From: Leyella stercorea | Lineage (GTDB): Bacteria > Bacteroidota > Bacteroidia > Bacteroidales > Bacteroidaceae | NCBI RefSeq assembly: GCF_021531655.1 | Contig: NZ_JADYUF010000019.1 | Span: 1-62,345 of the forward strand | DNA: 62,345 bases | Direction of reading: 5' to 3' | In this document: positions 51,728-61,208 of the stretch, one piece after another | Numbering within the stretch: the stretch's first letter is position 1 | Layout of the letters: each line of letters begins with the position of its first letter | The notes under the pieces: model-generated | What the model saw: only the letters and a program-made list of their open reading frames with translations | Database searches by the model: none | Told to the model about the DNA's origin: nothing | Program-made: the position numbers and the translations under genes

Positions 51728-52621
51728 ATGGGTGAGACAAAATTCGCTATTTCGAAACGTTTATTTAGTAAAGGAAATATGAAGGATTTTATGTTCATTG
51801 TGTTTGGAATCCTTTCGTATGCAGTTGGATATACAGCTTTTATTCTTCCTGAAAGAGTTGTAATGGGAGGTGTATCGGGTTTGTCTGCCTTGATATACTA
51901 TGCCACAAATATACCCGCCGGTATATCAATCTTCGTGCTTAACATTACCTTGCTTATCATAGCCTTTAGCGCTTTGACCAAGCAGTTTGTGGTGCGTACG
52001 ATAATCGGTGTTCTTCTTCTTTCACTGTTTATCGGTACATTGCAGCCGTTCTTCCAGGCTTATCCGATCATCACGGCAGGCGAAGACAAGTTCATGCACG
52101 TTCTTATCGGAGGTATGTTGGGTGGTGCCGGTCTTGGCATAGTGTTCTCTCACAACGGTTCGACGGGCGGAACGGACATTATAACCGTGTTGCTCACCAA
52201 GCACTTCAACTTGAGTTTTGGTCGTGCAATGCAGTTTATTGACTGTACAATCATCTGTTCTTCTTACTTGCTCTTCCACAGTATGGAGACAATCGTTTAT
52301 GGTGTAGTCTTCACTCTTGTAGCAAGTTTCGTGTGCGACTTCGTTGTCAACGGCTCGCGTCAGACCGTTCAGTTCCTCATTATATCAAAGAACTACAAGG
52401 AAATAGCCGATACCATCAACCGACGTGTCAACCGTGGCGTAACGGTTATTGAAGGAAAGGGATGGTATAGTAAGGAAAATGTGGAAATGCTTGTTGTATT
52501 GTCGCGCAAGTATGAGTCGCAGGACATCTTCGCCGTGATAAAACAGATTGACCCGCAAGCCGTTGTTTCACAGACATTCTGCCACGGAGTGTTCGGTGAA
52601 GGATTTGACAAGATTAAGTAA
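51728..52621 (+). CDS. YitT-family membrane protein
   Basis: 297 residues. Five to six membrane helices (DUF161/YitT domain; MFIVFGILSYAVGYTAFILP, GGVSGLSALIYYATNIPAGI, SHNGSTGGTDIITVLL) are followed by a cytoplasmic C-terminal DUF2179 domain from about residue 215 (YKEIADTINRRVNRGVTVIE). The biochemical role is not established; small-molecule or ion export has been suggested for relatives. It has its own promoter, and a long A/T-rich hairpin starts just past the stop. Confidence 0.9.
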   Translation: MGETKFAISKRLFSKGNMKDFMFIVFGILSYAVGYTAFILPERVVMGGVSGLSALIYYATNIPAGISIFVLNITLLIIAFSALTKQFVVRTIIGVLLLSLFIGTLQPFFQAYPIITAGEDKFMHVLIGGMLGGAGLGIVFSHNGSTGGTDIITVLLTKHFNLSFGRAMQFIDCTIICSSYLLFHSMETIVYGVVFTLVASFVCDFVVNGSRQTVQFLIISKNYKEIADTINRRVNRGVTVIEGKGWYSKENVEMLVVLSRKYESQDIFAVIKQIDPQAVVSQTFCHGVFGEGFDKIK

Positions 52622-52623
52622 AA

Positions 52624-52688
52624 GTAAAAAAGTAAAAGAGTAAAAAAGTAAATGCTTAGGCGACTTTTTTACTCTTTTACTTTTTCAC
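52624..52688. terminator. 26-bp-arm A/T-rich inverted repeat between yitT-like and MATE genes
   Basis: The left arm, ending GTAAAAGAGTAAAAAAGT, pairs with the right arm, starting ACTTTTTTACTCTTTTAC. One mismatch falls in 26 bases and the loop is 13 bases. It begins 3 bases after the stop codon. The pyrimidine-rich right side continues to 52728. Confidence 0.75.
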
Positions 52689-52728
52689 ACCTTTTATTCT
52701 TTTACTTTTTTACTCTTTTAATTTTACA

Positions 52729-54045
52729 ATGAACCGCAGAATACTCAACATAGCCATACCTTCAATAGTTTCAAATATCACCGTACCGCTGCTCGGACTT
52801 GTCGATATGGCGATATCAGGACATATGGGAGATGCCGTATATATAGGTGCAGTAGCCGTAGGAAGTATGATATTCAACGTTATATACTGGCTGTTCGGAT
52901 TCTTGCGTATGGGCACGAGCGGTATGACGTCGCAGTCGTTGGGCCGTCGCGATCTGGACGGAGTGGCTATGCTACTGATGCGTTCGATGGGTGTGGCATT
53001 GCTGATAGGCTTTACTATAGTGGTGCTTCAATACCCCATAGGACGTCTGGCGCTGATGCTGACGGGTGCTACAGCCGACATAAGCAGCGAGGCGTGGGTA
53101 TATTTCTGTATATGCGTATGGGGCGCACCAGCCATGTTGTGTCTGTACGGACTAACGGGTTGGTACATAGGCATGCAGAACACGCGTCTGCCTATGTTCA
53201 TATCGATATTGCAAAACGTTGTAAACATCGCTGCCAGCTTTACTTTTGTGTATGTCATGGGCATGAAAGTGGAGGGCGTAGCGCTTGGAACGCTCGTGGC
53301 ACAATATGCCGGACTCGTCGTGTCGCTTGCTTTGTGCACCTACACCTACGGCAATCGTTTGTTTGGCAGAATACGTTGGCGCGACATTTTTGAGCAAAGC
53401 GAGCTGTCGCGATTCTTCACCGTCAATCGCGACATATTCCTGCGCACACTCTTTCTTGTAGCCGTCAACTTCTATTTTCTTTCGGCAGGAGCCTCGCAAG
53501 GAGCCGTAGTGCTGGCTGTGAACACGTTGTTGATGCAGTTCTTCACCTTGTTCTCGTACGTTATGGATGGATTTGCCTATGCCGGCGAGGCATTGTGTGG
53601 CAGACTATACGGTGCCGGCAATAATGAAGGATTTGTCCGTATGGTGCGCCGATTGTTTATGTGGGGATTGGGATTGTCAGCGGTATACACACTTGTTTAT
53701 GCCCTTGGCGGCAGTCCGTTCCTCATGTTGCTCACCGACAATGCCAGTGTCATCGATGCGTCGGCATCGTATGTGCCGTGGGCTGTGCTCATTCCGCTGT
53801 GCGGTATGGCAGCATTCATTTGGGACGGAGTGTTCATCGGTATCACCGCAACACGCGGAATGCTCGTGTCGTCGGCAATATCGGCAGTGTTTTTCTTTGC
53901 TGTTTATCCGGCATTACGCCCTATGCTCCACAACCATGCGCTATGGATAGCCTTCCTTGTGTTTCTGGCTATGCGTGGAGTGGTGCAGACGGTTTTGTAT
54001 AACAAGTGGAGTAGGGGTGAAGGTCCTGCAAATAAAGATAGATAA
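52729..54045 (+). CDS. MATE-family efflux transporter
   Basis: 438 residues with about 12 membrane helices. MATE signatures occur at the start (IPSIVSNITVPLLGLVDMAI, SGHMGDAVYIGAVAVGSMIF) and in the second half (SYVMDGFAYAGEALCGRLYG, IWDGVFIGITATRGMLVSSA), close to the DinF-like branch. MATE pumps export cationic drugs or metabolites using sodium or proton gradients. It follows the A/T-rich inverted repeat with no evident TAnnTTTG box, so it may depend on read-through. The 370-base gap after it holds an interspersed repeat. Confidence 0.93.
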   Translation: MNRRILNIAIPSIVSNITVPLLGLVDMAISGHMGDAVYIGAVAVGSMIFNVIYWLFGFLRMGTSGMTSQSLGRRDLDGVAMLLMRSMGVALLIGFTIVVLQYPIGRLALMLTGATADISSEAWVYFCICVWGAPAMLCLYGLTGWYIGMQNTRLPMFISILQNVVNIAASFTFVYVMGMKVEGVALGTLVAQYAGLVVSLALCTYTYGNRLFGRIRWRDIFEQSELSRFFTVNRDIFLRTLFLVAVNFYFLSAGASQGAVVLAVNTLLMQFFTLFSYVMDGFAYAGEALCGRLYGAGNNEGFVRMVRRLFMWGLGLSAVYTLVYALGGSPFLMLLTDNASVIDASASYVPWAVLIPLCGMAAFIWDGVFIGITATRGMLVSSAISAVFFFAVYPALRPMLHNHALWIAFLVFLAMRGVVQTVLYNKWSRGEGPANKDR

Positions 54046-54087
54046 AATGCTGCTACAGCCAGCTCATAAGGGCGTGTCATAAGCACA

Positions 54088-54284
54088 AGCAGTACGCCCC
54101 GAAGGGGCAGAAGCGCATAGCCCAAGGCAGCGCCTTGGGTAAAAGTGTCGCAAATAGCAATGCGCCCTGTAAGGGCAAAAGCGTTAATTATCAATGCTTT
54201 TGCCCTTACAGGGCGTTTTGCTTTTATCTATCCGTACACCCAAAGCGTTGCTCTGGGCTATGGGCTTATTGGGCTTTCAGCCCG
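54088..54284. repeat. About 200-bp interspersed repeat with five hairpins (copy 2, inverted)
   Basis: The reverse complement of this segment follows the element at 42500-42697 hairpin for hairpin, with about 90 percent identity by eye, apart from short length changes in the linkers. Beyond it, up to 54418, only a 19-bp-spaced duplication of CTTCACTTGCAGCAACT (54337 and 54356) was seen. Confidence 0.88.
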
Positions 54285-54418
54285 CTTTGTTTACGTTTGA
54301 ATACACCCTCATCCTATAATTAGTACAAGCGACTCTCTTCACTTGCAGCAACTCACTTCACTTGCAGCAACTTCTTTATTCGTTGCTTCTTCTTTGGAAT
54401 GAGGATTGTAATGTACTT

Positions 54419-55207
54419 CTACTTGATTGCCCGCTCAAACTGACCGCTTGCAGCAAAGCTCAGCCCCTCGATTTTCTCGGTAGTCTTGCGTGAGCAGTAT
54501 TTGAATGTGACGCTTTTCTGTCCGCTGAACGACTTCCACACAAGCGTCATGTCCACCTTCTTGCCATTGGTGTCGGGCAGTTTGTCGAGTCGGAAAGCCA
54601 CGATGCCGTCGCCCCAGTAGCCGCCCTTCACGCCTTGAGCGTTGTGGCAGAAAGTCAGTTCGTACGGTTTGGCAGGGTCGGCAGCTACAAGATTCACGAT
54701 GTGCGGAGTGTTGTTAGGAGCCCACTGGGTGCGGAAATGAATGGTGAGATAGCCGTCTTCCGACACCGTCCATTCGCGTAATATCTCCACAGGGTCCTGT
54801 CCTTTGCTGATCAGTTCAGCCGCATTCTCGCCACCCTCTATCATAGGTTTGGTCAGAATGCTGTCCAACCAATTTACATAAACGTCGTAGTTGCGCTTGT
54901 TGTCAGGCTGTGTGAGCAGTCGGAAATTGATGAATGCTCGCACCTCCTTGTTTCCGTAAGGAGCCTGCTTGATGTTAGTGGCGTTAATCTTGGTAGAGTC
55001 GTCAAGCTGCATGTAGAACGACGAACCGTCGGCAGTTGGCTTCAGCGTGACGAGAGCGTTGGGACGGTTGAGCGGAAATACTGGAAACTCGTCGTTGTCG
55101 TTGTCGCACGACTGCATGGCGAAGCCCACCAAGCCGATGGCAACGATGAGCAGAGCGGCGTGTGAAGCCTTGATGATGCTGCTGATATAGTAATTTATCT
55201 TATTCAT
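54419..55207 (-). CDS. NigD-like lipoprotein
   Basis: 262 residues from the ATG at 55207; the frame runs on upstream but the signal peptide starts here. The hydrophobic leader ends in a lipobox-like FAMQSC, followed by the acidic stretch DNDNDE, which resembles the surface-export signal of Bacteroidota lipoproteins. The body matches the two-part NigD-like layout: RPNALVTLKPTADGSSFYMQ LDDS at the start of the OB-like domain, REWTVSEDGYLTIHF in the C-terminal domain. The name comes from a bacteriocin cluster gene; the general function is unknown. Transcribed alone, divergent from the alpha-2-macroglobulin gene. Confidence 0.85.
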   Translation of the reverse strand: MNKINYYISSIIKASHAALLIVAIGLVGFAMQSCDNDNDEFPVFPLNRPNALVTLKPTADGSSFYMQLDDSTKINATNIKQAPYGNKEVRAFINFRLLTQPDNKRNYDVYVNWLDSILTKPMIEGGENAAELISKGQDPVEILREWTVSEDGYLTIHFRTQWAPNNTPHIVNLVAADPAKPYELTFCHNAQGVKGGYWGDGIVAFRLDKLPDTNGKKVDMTLVWKSFSGQKSVTFKYCSRKTTEKIEGLSFAASGQFERAIK

Positions 55208-55336
55208 ATTTATAATAGATTTCTGTCTTGTTGATAATAGAATTATGTCTCTTTGATAATAGTTATCTCCCATTTGCAAAGATACAATAATATATTAATG
55301 CAACGCAAGTTTTAGCAGTTTTTTTTATTGCCTTTT

Positions 55337-55446
55337 CAAAAGGAGTCCTTTTGCCCTCCAAAAGGAGCCCTTTTACACACCAAAAGGAGTCCTTTTACAC
55401 ACCAAAACGAGCCCTTTTGCACACCAAAAGGAGTCCTTTTGAAATG
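55337..55446. repeat. 22-bp-period array of AAAAGGAGTCCTTTT palindromes (five units)
   Basis: Units start at 55337, 55359, 55381, 55403 and 55425, exactly 22 bp apart. Cores vary (GGAGTCC, GGAGCCC, CGAGCCC) and linkers read GCCCTC or ACACAC. It lies in the 450-base gap between the divergent NigD-like and alpha-2-macroglobulin genes. Confidence 0.9.
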
Positions 55447-55575
55447 CCCTCGGATTTCGCCCTCATTACAACTGTGCCTATGGCTTTGTGCATACGTGTA
55501 TGTACCGACTTTATTATTTCTATTTTTTTTGAAATATTAAAGTCGGGTAATGTTGTTTATATGGTGATTTTTCCC

Positions 55576-55583
55576 TATTTTTG
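55576..55583 (+). promoter_or_regulatory. Promoter of the alpha-2-macroglobulin-like gene
   Basis: TATTTTTG (TAnnTTTG) is at 55576 with TTG at 55553, 20 bases between. Transcription from about 55590 starts downstream of the repeat array and confirms the start codon at 55660. Confidence 0.7.
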
Positions 55584-55659
55584 TATTATAATGCGTGGTT
55601 GGACGCATTCTGTGTTGTACGACACAGCCAAAACATTAACTCATCAAAAAGGAAACACT

Positions 55660-58600
55660 ATGAAGAAGTCAACAGTCCTTTCGATACTTATGGCGCTGCT
55701 TATGCCACTGACAGCAGCTGCCGACACCTATACATCACTATGGAAACAATACGACACTGCACTGCAGAAGGACCATCCTAAGACTGCGCTTGATGTGCTT
55801 TCGCAGATAGTTGGCAAGGCAACACGCGAACGAGCCTACGGCCATTTGCTAAAGGCTCAGCTCGCTACAGCCCAACAGCAATGCGCCATATCCGTCGACT
55901 CATTGCAGCCCGCAATCGACCGTCTGCGCCGTTGTGAGCAGAATGCCGTGCAGAGTGGCGACAAGGTGCTTGCTGCAATATATCAGTCGGTGCTCGGAAC
56001 CATCTATACAGACAACTGGATGGGCATTGACGAAACTGGAAAACTCGGCAAACAATACTTCAAGAAGTCGATGAGCAATCCCGAAGCGTTGGCTGAAGCC
56101 TACTCTACGGGATATGAACCGTTTGTAATCGACGGCACCGACTCGCGCTATTTCTATCACGACATGCTGCACGTACTGGGCATCCGTGCCAACGACTATC
56201 GCACCATGCACGACTATTATGCCTCGCGCGGCAAGCGCGAGGGAGCCTGCCTTACAGCTATCGAACTCGTCAAGCGTGCCCGTCGTCAAAGCGATGTGGG
56301 TCATGTAAAGAAGTCGAATTATATCATGTCGCTCGATTCGCTCGTGCGCGAATATTCCGACCTGATGCCGTGTGCCGAAGTTGCCATTGAGCGCTACGCC
56401 TATATGGCGAATGCCGAGGACGTAACAGCCGAGGAGAAGATGAACTACATCAACTACGCCCTCATGAAATGGGGAGCCTGGCCACGCATGAATATACTGC
56501 GAAATGCCCAGCACCGCCTTACATTGCCATCGTTTCACGCAAGCATAGGAGGCGAACTGGCTCTGCCAGGAGTGCCTCGCAAGGTGAAGGTGATGGCGCT
56601 CAACAACATCGGCGAACTGCGTATCACCGTCTCGCGACTCGACATTGACGGCACCACAACCCTCGACCCGTCGAGCGACAAGGACTATGCACGTCTGCGC
56701 CGACACATCGTTCAGAACGAACAATCCATCACCGACGTGCGCCGATACGTAGGTCTGCCGGCATACAAGACCGTAAGCGACACGCTCGAAATAAAGGGAT
56801 TGCGATCGGGAATGTATCTCGTAGAGATGTCGACCGATAACGTCAGCGTGCCAGTCGACCGCCAGTTGCTGCGCGTATGCGACATCTATCCCGTCGTAGA
56901 AGCGTTGCCAGGCAACAAGTACCGTATGGCTGTGCTCAACGCCACAAGCGGCGTGGCCGTGCCGGGAGCCAAGATTGACGTTGTGACTGATGTTGACAAG
57001 CACGGCAAGGACATCATACGCACATATACCTGCGACAGCAACGGCGAGGCTTACATAACATACGCCAAGAGCGAACCGCGCTCTTATCGCATATACACCG
57101 ACACCGAACGTGCTTTCCCCTTCACCCCAATGTCGGGACATTTCCACTATTACGGCAACAAGGCAGACGTAGTGCGCACGTCGTTGTTCACCGATCGCAG
57201 CATCTACCGACCCGGACAGACGCTGCATGTGGCTGCCATGGCATATACATATAATAATAAGGTGTATAAGGGAGAGCCCAAGGCTGGTCAGTCGATGACC
57301 ATAACACTGCGCGATGCCAACCATAAGGAGGTGGCTTCGCAGCAGGTTCAGACCGACGAATACGGTATGGCGAGCGCCGACTTCGTATTGCCGCAAGGCG
57401 GAATGACGGGCACTTACACCCTGCGTTCCGACTTTGGCAACAACTCGTATACCTCGGTTAGGGTAGAGGAATACAAGCGTCCGACGTTCAGCGTCGATAT
57501 AGCAAAGTCTACAGACAAGTATGCCGCAGGCGACACCGTGCGCCTTAAGGGCATGGCCCGCAGCTTTGCCGGAGTGCCCGTACAGAATGCCCGTGTGGCA
57601 TTGCGTGTAGTTCGCCGTCCGGCAATGTTCTGGCGAGGCATGGGAGTCGAAATGCGTCAGGAGACAGTATTGAACGATACCGTGCAGACCACGGCTGCTG
57701 GCGAATTCGAAGTGAAAGTGCCAATCGTCATCCCCGACACTTATGACGAGCATCCGCGCCGCTACTATATGTTTGACGTGGCTGCCGACGTCACCGATGT
57801 GGCAGGCGAGACACGCCATGCAGAGGCTTCGTTGCCATACAGCGATCATCCTACTATACTCACATGCGACATTCCTGAAAAGTCGTTGCGCGACAGTCTG
57901 CGCACCATCACATTCGCCTATCGCAACAATGCGGGCGACCCTATCGACGGCAATGTGACCTATTATATTGACAACAATCGATATACCTGCAAGGCAAACA
58001 CCCCAAGCAAGATAGCCGCCGAGGCTCTGACATCAGCCCGCCATAGCCTTATGGCGATATGCGGAACCGACACTCTGCGTACAGCATTCACCACATTCAC
58101 CCTGCGCGACAGCAAGGCTCCCGTAGAGACACACGACTGGTTCTATCAGTCGGCTGAACGTTTCAAGGACAATATGACCCCCGTGTTCATACAGGTGGGT
58201 TCGAGCGACTCAATCCAGCACGTTGTATATACGCTCATTTCGGGCGACAAGGTGATAGAAGACGGACGTGCCGACCTGAAGAACGAGGTTCGCACACGTG
58301 CATTGATGTACAAAGAGGAGTGGGGCGACGGCATAACGCTGTCGGTAGCGTGGGTTAAGAACGGCACGGCTTATAAGCATACAGCACGAATAGAGCGTCC
58401 GTTGCCCGACACCCGACTCAATTTGAAGTGGACAACATTCCGCGACCGACTCACTCCGGGACAGCGCGAGACGTGGACCCTCAACATAACTCACCCCGAC
58501 GGAACACCAGCCAAGGCTCAGCTCATGGCTACAATGTACGACAAATCGCTTGATGAGATACGCCGTCACAACGTGCGTTTCTCGCTGCCGGCATTCGTCA

Positions 58601-61185
58601 GTGTGCCTTGGTTGACATGGAATGGCGTGAACAATCGCGGACTCTTTGCCTACAGCGAGATGCCTATGCGCATTCTTAATGAGCGAAGTCTCAACCTGAG
58701 CCGCCTCACCGATTTCAGCATTTTTTGTTATGGTGAGGTGCTTAAGGCAAATGTTCAGAGTAAACAATTCAACAGTCGCAAGATGATGGCATACGACAAG
58801 TCGGAAAGCCGTGTTCTTGTAGGAAGCGTAGAGAGTGCTAAGGCTGCCGGGACAGTAGACTCTGAAGCCATGAATGAGCATACTGAAGACAATGGTTCGG
58901 CTGCTACAGAGCAGATACGCGAGAATCTCAACGAGACAGCCTTCTTCTATCCGGCACTCGTGAGCGATGCTAAGGGCAATGTGTCAATCAACTTCACGCT
59001 GCCCGAGAGTGTAACTACATGGCAGTTCTATGGCTTGGCGCATGACTTGAACATGAACAATGGCGTCATTTCGGCAACGTCGGTGGCTAAGAAGACCATT
59101 ATGGTTCAGCCAAATGTTCCGCGCTTTGTGCGCTCTACTGATAGCGGAGTGCTCTCGGCACGTGTGTCGAACACTTCCGACAAGCAGGTGGCTGGCACCG
59201 CCCGACTTGTATTGCTCAATCCCGAAACGGGCAAGGAGGTGTATCGCAAGGAGCGTAAATACACTGTAATGGCAGGCGAGACAACGGCAGTCGACTTCGA
59301 TTTCGACATGTCGAAGATTCAGAACGACGGACTGCTTGTATGCCGCATCACCGCACATGGCCACGGCTATAGCGACGGCGAGCAGCATTATCTGCCCGTT
59401 TTGCCTGACAATGAACTCGTCACCAATACATACGCATTCACACAGAATGCCCCTGGCACACTCGATATTGATGTGGCTAAGATGTTTGCAGTCAGCGACA
59501 AGAACTCACGACTCACCGTTGAGTACACCAATTCGCCCTCGTGGCTCATGGTTCAGGCTCTGCCTACTATGTCGAATGCCGATGGCGACAACGCCATGTC
59601 GCTTGCCACGGCTTATTATGCCAATGCGTTGGGCCGCCACATCATGCTCTCCAACCCGGCTATAAAGCAGACCGTAGCACTCTGGCAGAAAGAAACGGGT
59701 GACGCAAAGGACGGCTCTTCAATGCAGAGCGCATTGCAGAAGAACAGCGAACTGAAGCAGATTGTGCTCGACGAAACGCCTTGGCTTAACGAAGCCAACC
59801 GTGAATCGGAGCAGAAGCGTATGCTTGCCGCATTCTTCGATGAGTCGCAGATTGACTATCGTCTTGCCAATAATCTCTCGCAACTGTCTCGTCTTCAGCT
59901 GCCCAACGGTTCGTTTGCATGGTGGAAGGGAATGGAGGGTTCGCCCTATATGACTATGGCTGTGGTGCAGACGCTTGTTCGTCTCAACGCAATGATTGGT
60001 CAGCAGAACACCACAACCAGTATGATTGCCGCCGCTTTCAGCTATATGGACAAGCAGATGGCAAGTGAGGTGAAGGAGATGAAGAAGCTTGAGAGCGAGG
60101 GCAAGCAGAAGAATCTGCGCCCGAGTGAGTTGGCTGTGCAGTATCTGTACGCCTCTACGCTCGCCAAGCGACAGTTGAATGCCTCGGCAAAGCAGAATTT
60201 CGACTGGCTCATCAGTCGACTGGCACGTCAGAATACGGAGTTCACGATATACGGAAAAGCCGTTTCTGCCGTTGTGCTTGCCAAGAACAATCATCGCAAG
60301 GAGGCTGCCAATCTGCTTGAGAGCATACGCCAGTATACTGTATATACCGACGAAATGGGTCGCTACTTCGATTCGCCGAAGGCTCAGTATTCATGGTTCG
60401 ACTATCGCATTCCGTCGCAGGTGGCTGCCATTGAGGCTCTGAAGGCTCTGCAGCCCGACGATGTCAAGACTATAGGCGAGATGCAACGATGGTTGCTCCA
60501 GACCAAGCGTACTCAGGCATGGGACACTCCGATTAATTCTGTAAATGCCGTTTATGCCTTCCTTAACGGCAACGGCGCTGCGCTTGTTGACGGCAATGCG
60601 CAGCATGCAACGATAAAGATTGACGGTCAGAAGTTGCAGATGCCTAAGTCAACGGCAGGTCTCGGCTATGTCAAGGCGGCAAAGACGGGCGACCGCTTCA
60701 AGCAGTTGACTGTCGAGAAAGCATCTGAGGGAACTTCTTGGGGTGCTGTATATGCTCAGTTTATGCAGCAGTCGGACGATGTGGCTGATGCCGCTATGGG
60801 CATGACTGTGGTTCGCGAGGTGTTGAAGGACGGCAACCGAATGAGTGGCGGCAATGTTCAGCTGAATGTGGGCGACCGCATTATGGTGCGCCTGACGGTA
60901 ACGGCTGCACGCGACTACGACTTCGTTCAGCTCAGCGACCGTCGTGCTGCGTGTCTTGAACCGGCTCAGCAGTTGTCGGGTTATGGCTTCGGCTACTACT
61001 GTCAGCCTAAAGACAACGTAACAAACTTCTTCTTCGACCGTATGTCGAAGGGCAAGCACGTCATCGAAACAACCTATTATGTCGACCGTAAGGGCGAATA
61101 CCATACTGGTACATGTGCCGTTCAGTGTGCATACGCACCTGAGTTTATGGCGCGAACCAAGGCTGTCAAGATAGCTGTGAAATAA
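55660..61185 (+). CDS. Alpha-2-macroglobulin family protein without thioester motif
   Basis: 1841 residues from the ATG at 55660, where the signal peptide MKKSTVLSILMALLMPLTAA begins. The longer frame to 55351 runs through the repeat array and is rejected. Domains in order: an alpha-helical N-terminal region, macroglobulin-like beta domains (LFTDRSIYRPGQTLHVAAMA, YTLRSDFGNNSYTSVRVEEY, KRPTFSVDI), the A2M core (FFYPALVSDAKGNVSINFTL, TWQFYGLAHD) and an alpha/alpha toroid (LPTMSNADGDNAMSLATAYY). The CxEQ thioester expected at the start of the toroid is absent. Thioester-less relatives are common in Bacteroidota and may trap or sense proteases in the envelope. A DUF1573 gene follows after 23 bases. 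Confidence 0.93.
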   Translation: MKKSTVLSILMALLMPLTAAADTYTSLWKQYDTALQKDHPKTALDVLSQIVGKATRERAYGHLLKAQLATAQQQCAISVDSLQPAIDRLRRCEQNAVQSGDKVLAAIYQSVLGTIYTDNWMGIDETGKLGKQYFKKSMSNPEALAEAYSTGYEPFVIDGTDSRYFYHDMLHVLGIRANDYRTMHDYYASRGKREGACLTAIELVKRARRQSDVGHVKKSNYIMSLDSLVREYSDLMPCAEVAIERYAYMANAEDVTAEEKMNYINYALMKWGAWPRMNILRNAQHRLTLPSFHASIGGELALPGVPRKVKVMALNNIGELRITVSRLDIDGTTTLDPSSDKDYARLRRHIVQNEQSITDVRRYVGLPAYKTVSDTLEIKGLRSGMYLVEMSTDNVSVPVDRQLLRVCDIYPVVEALPGNKYRMAVLNATSGVAVPGAKIDVVTDVDKHGKDIIRTYTCDSNGEAYITYAKSEPRSYRIYTDTERAFPFTPMSGHFHYYGNKADVVRTSLFTDRSIYRPGQTLHVAAMAYTYNNKVYKGEPKAGQSMTITLRDANHKEVASQQVQTDEYGMASADFVLPQGGMTGTYTLRSDFGNNSYTSVRVEEYKRPTFSVDIAKSTDKYAAGDTVRLKGMARSFAGVPVQNARVALRVVRRPAMFWRGMGVEMRQETVLNDTVQTTAAGEFEVKVPIVIPDTYDEHPRRYYMFDVAADVTDVAGETRHAEASLPYSDHPTILTCDIPEKSLRDSLRTITFAYRNNAGDPIDGNVTYYIDNNRYTCKANTPSKIAAEALTSARHSLMAICGTDTLRTAFTTFTLRDSKAPVETHDWFYQSAERFKDNMTPVFIQVGSSDSIQHVVYTLISGDKVIEDGRADLKNEVRTRALMYKEEWGDGITLSVAWVKNGTAYKHTARIERPLPDTRLNLKWTTFRDRLTPGQRETWTLNITHPDGTPAKAQLMATMYDKSLDEIRRHNVRFSLPAFVSVPWLTWNGVNNRGLFAYSEMPMRILNERSLNLSRLTDFSIFCYGEVLKANVQSKQFNSRKMMAYDKSESRVLVGSVESAKAAGTVDSEAMNEHTEDNGSAATEQIRENLNETAFFYPALVSDAKGNVSINFTLPESVTTWQFYGLAHDLNMNNGVISATSVAKKTIMVQPNVPRFVRSTDSGVLSARVSNTSDKQVAGTARLVLLNPETGKEVYRKERKYTVMAGETTAVDFDFDMSKIQNDGLLVCRITAHGHGYSDGEQHYLPVLPDNELVTNTYAFTQNAPGTLDIDVAKMFAVSDKNSRLTVEYTNSPSWLMVQALPTMSNADGDNAMSLATAYYANALGRHIMLSNPAIKQTVALWQKETGDAKDGSSMQSALQKNSELKQIVLDETPWLNEANRESEQKRMLAAFFDESQIDYRLANNLSQLSRLQLPNGSFAWWKGMEGSPYMTMAVVQTLVRLNAMIGQQNTTTSMIAAAFSYMDKQMASEVKEMKKLESEGKQKNLRPSELAVQYLYASTLAKRQLNASAKQNFDWLISRLARQNTEFTIYGKAVSAVVLAKNNHRKEAANLLESIRQYTVYTDEMGRYFDSPKAQYSWFDYRIPSQVAAIEALKALQPDDVKTIGEMQRWLLQTKRTQAWDTPINSVNAVYAFLNGNGAALVDGNAQHATIKIDGQKLQMPKSTAGLGYVKAAKTGDRFKQLTVEKASEGTSWGAVYAQFMQQSDDVADAAMGMTVVREVLKDGNRMSGGNVQLNVGDRIMVRLTVTAARDYDFVQLSDRRAACLEPAQQLSGYGFGYYCQPKDNVTNFFFDRMSKGKHVIETTYYVDRKGEYHTGTCAVQCAYAPEFMARTKAVKIAVK

Positions 61186-61208
61186 GGGAAAATAGAAAAT
61201 AAAGATAT

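Noticed and set aside
55351..55659. Upstream extension of the alpha-2-macroglobulin frame
   Set aside because: It reads through the 22-bp array and lies upstream of the mapped -7 box; the signal peptide starts at 55660.
55900..57849. A 649-codon antisense frame opposite the alpha-2-macroglobulin gene
   Set aside because: It is a shadow of the GC-rich coding strand; the opposite strand has a clear family, a signal peptide and a promoter.
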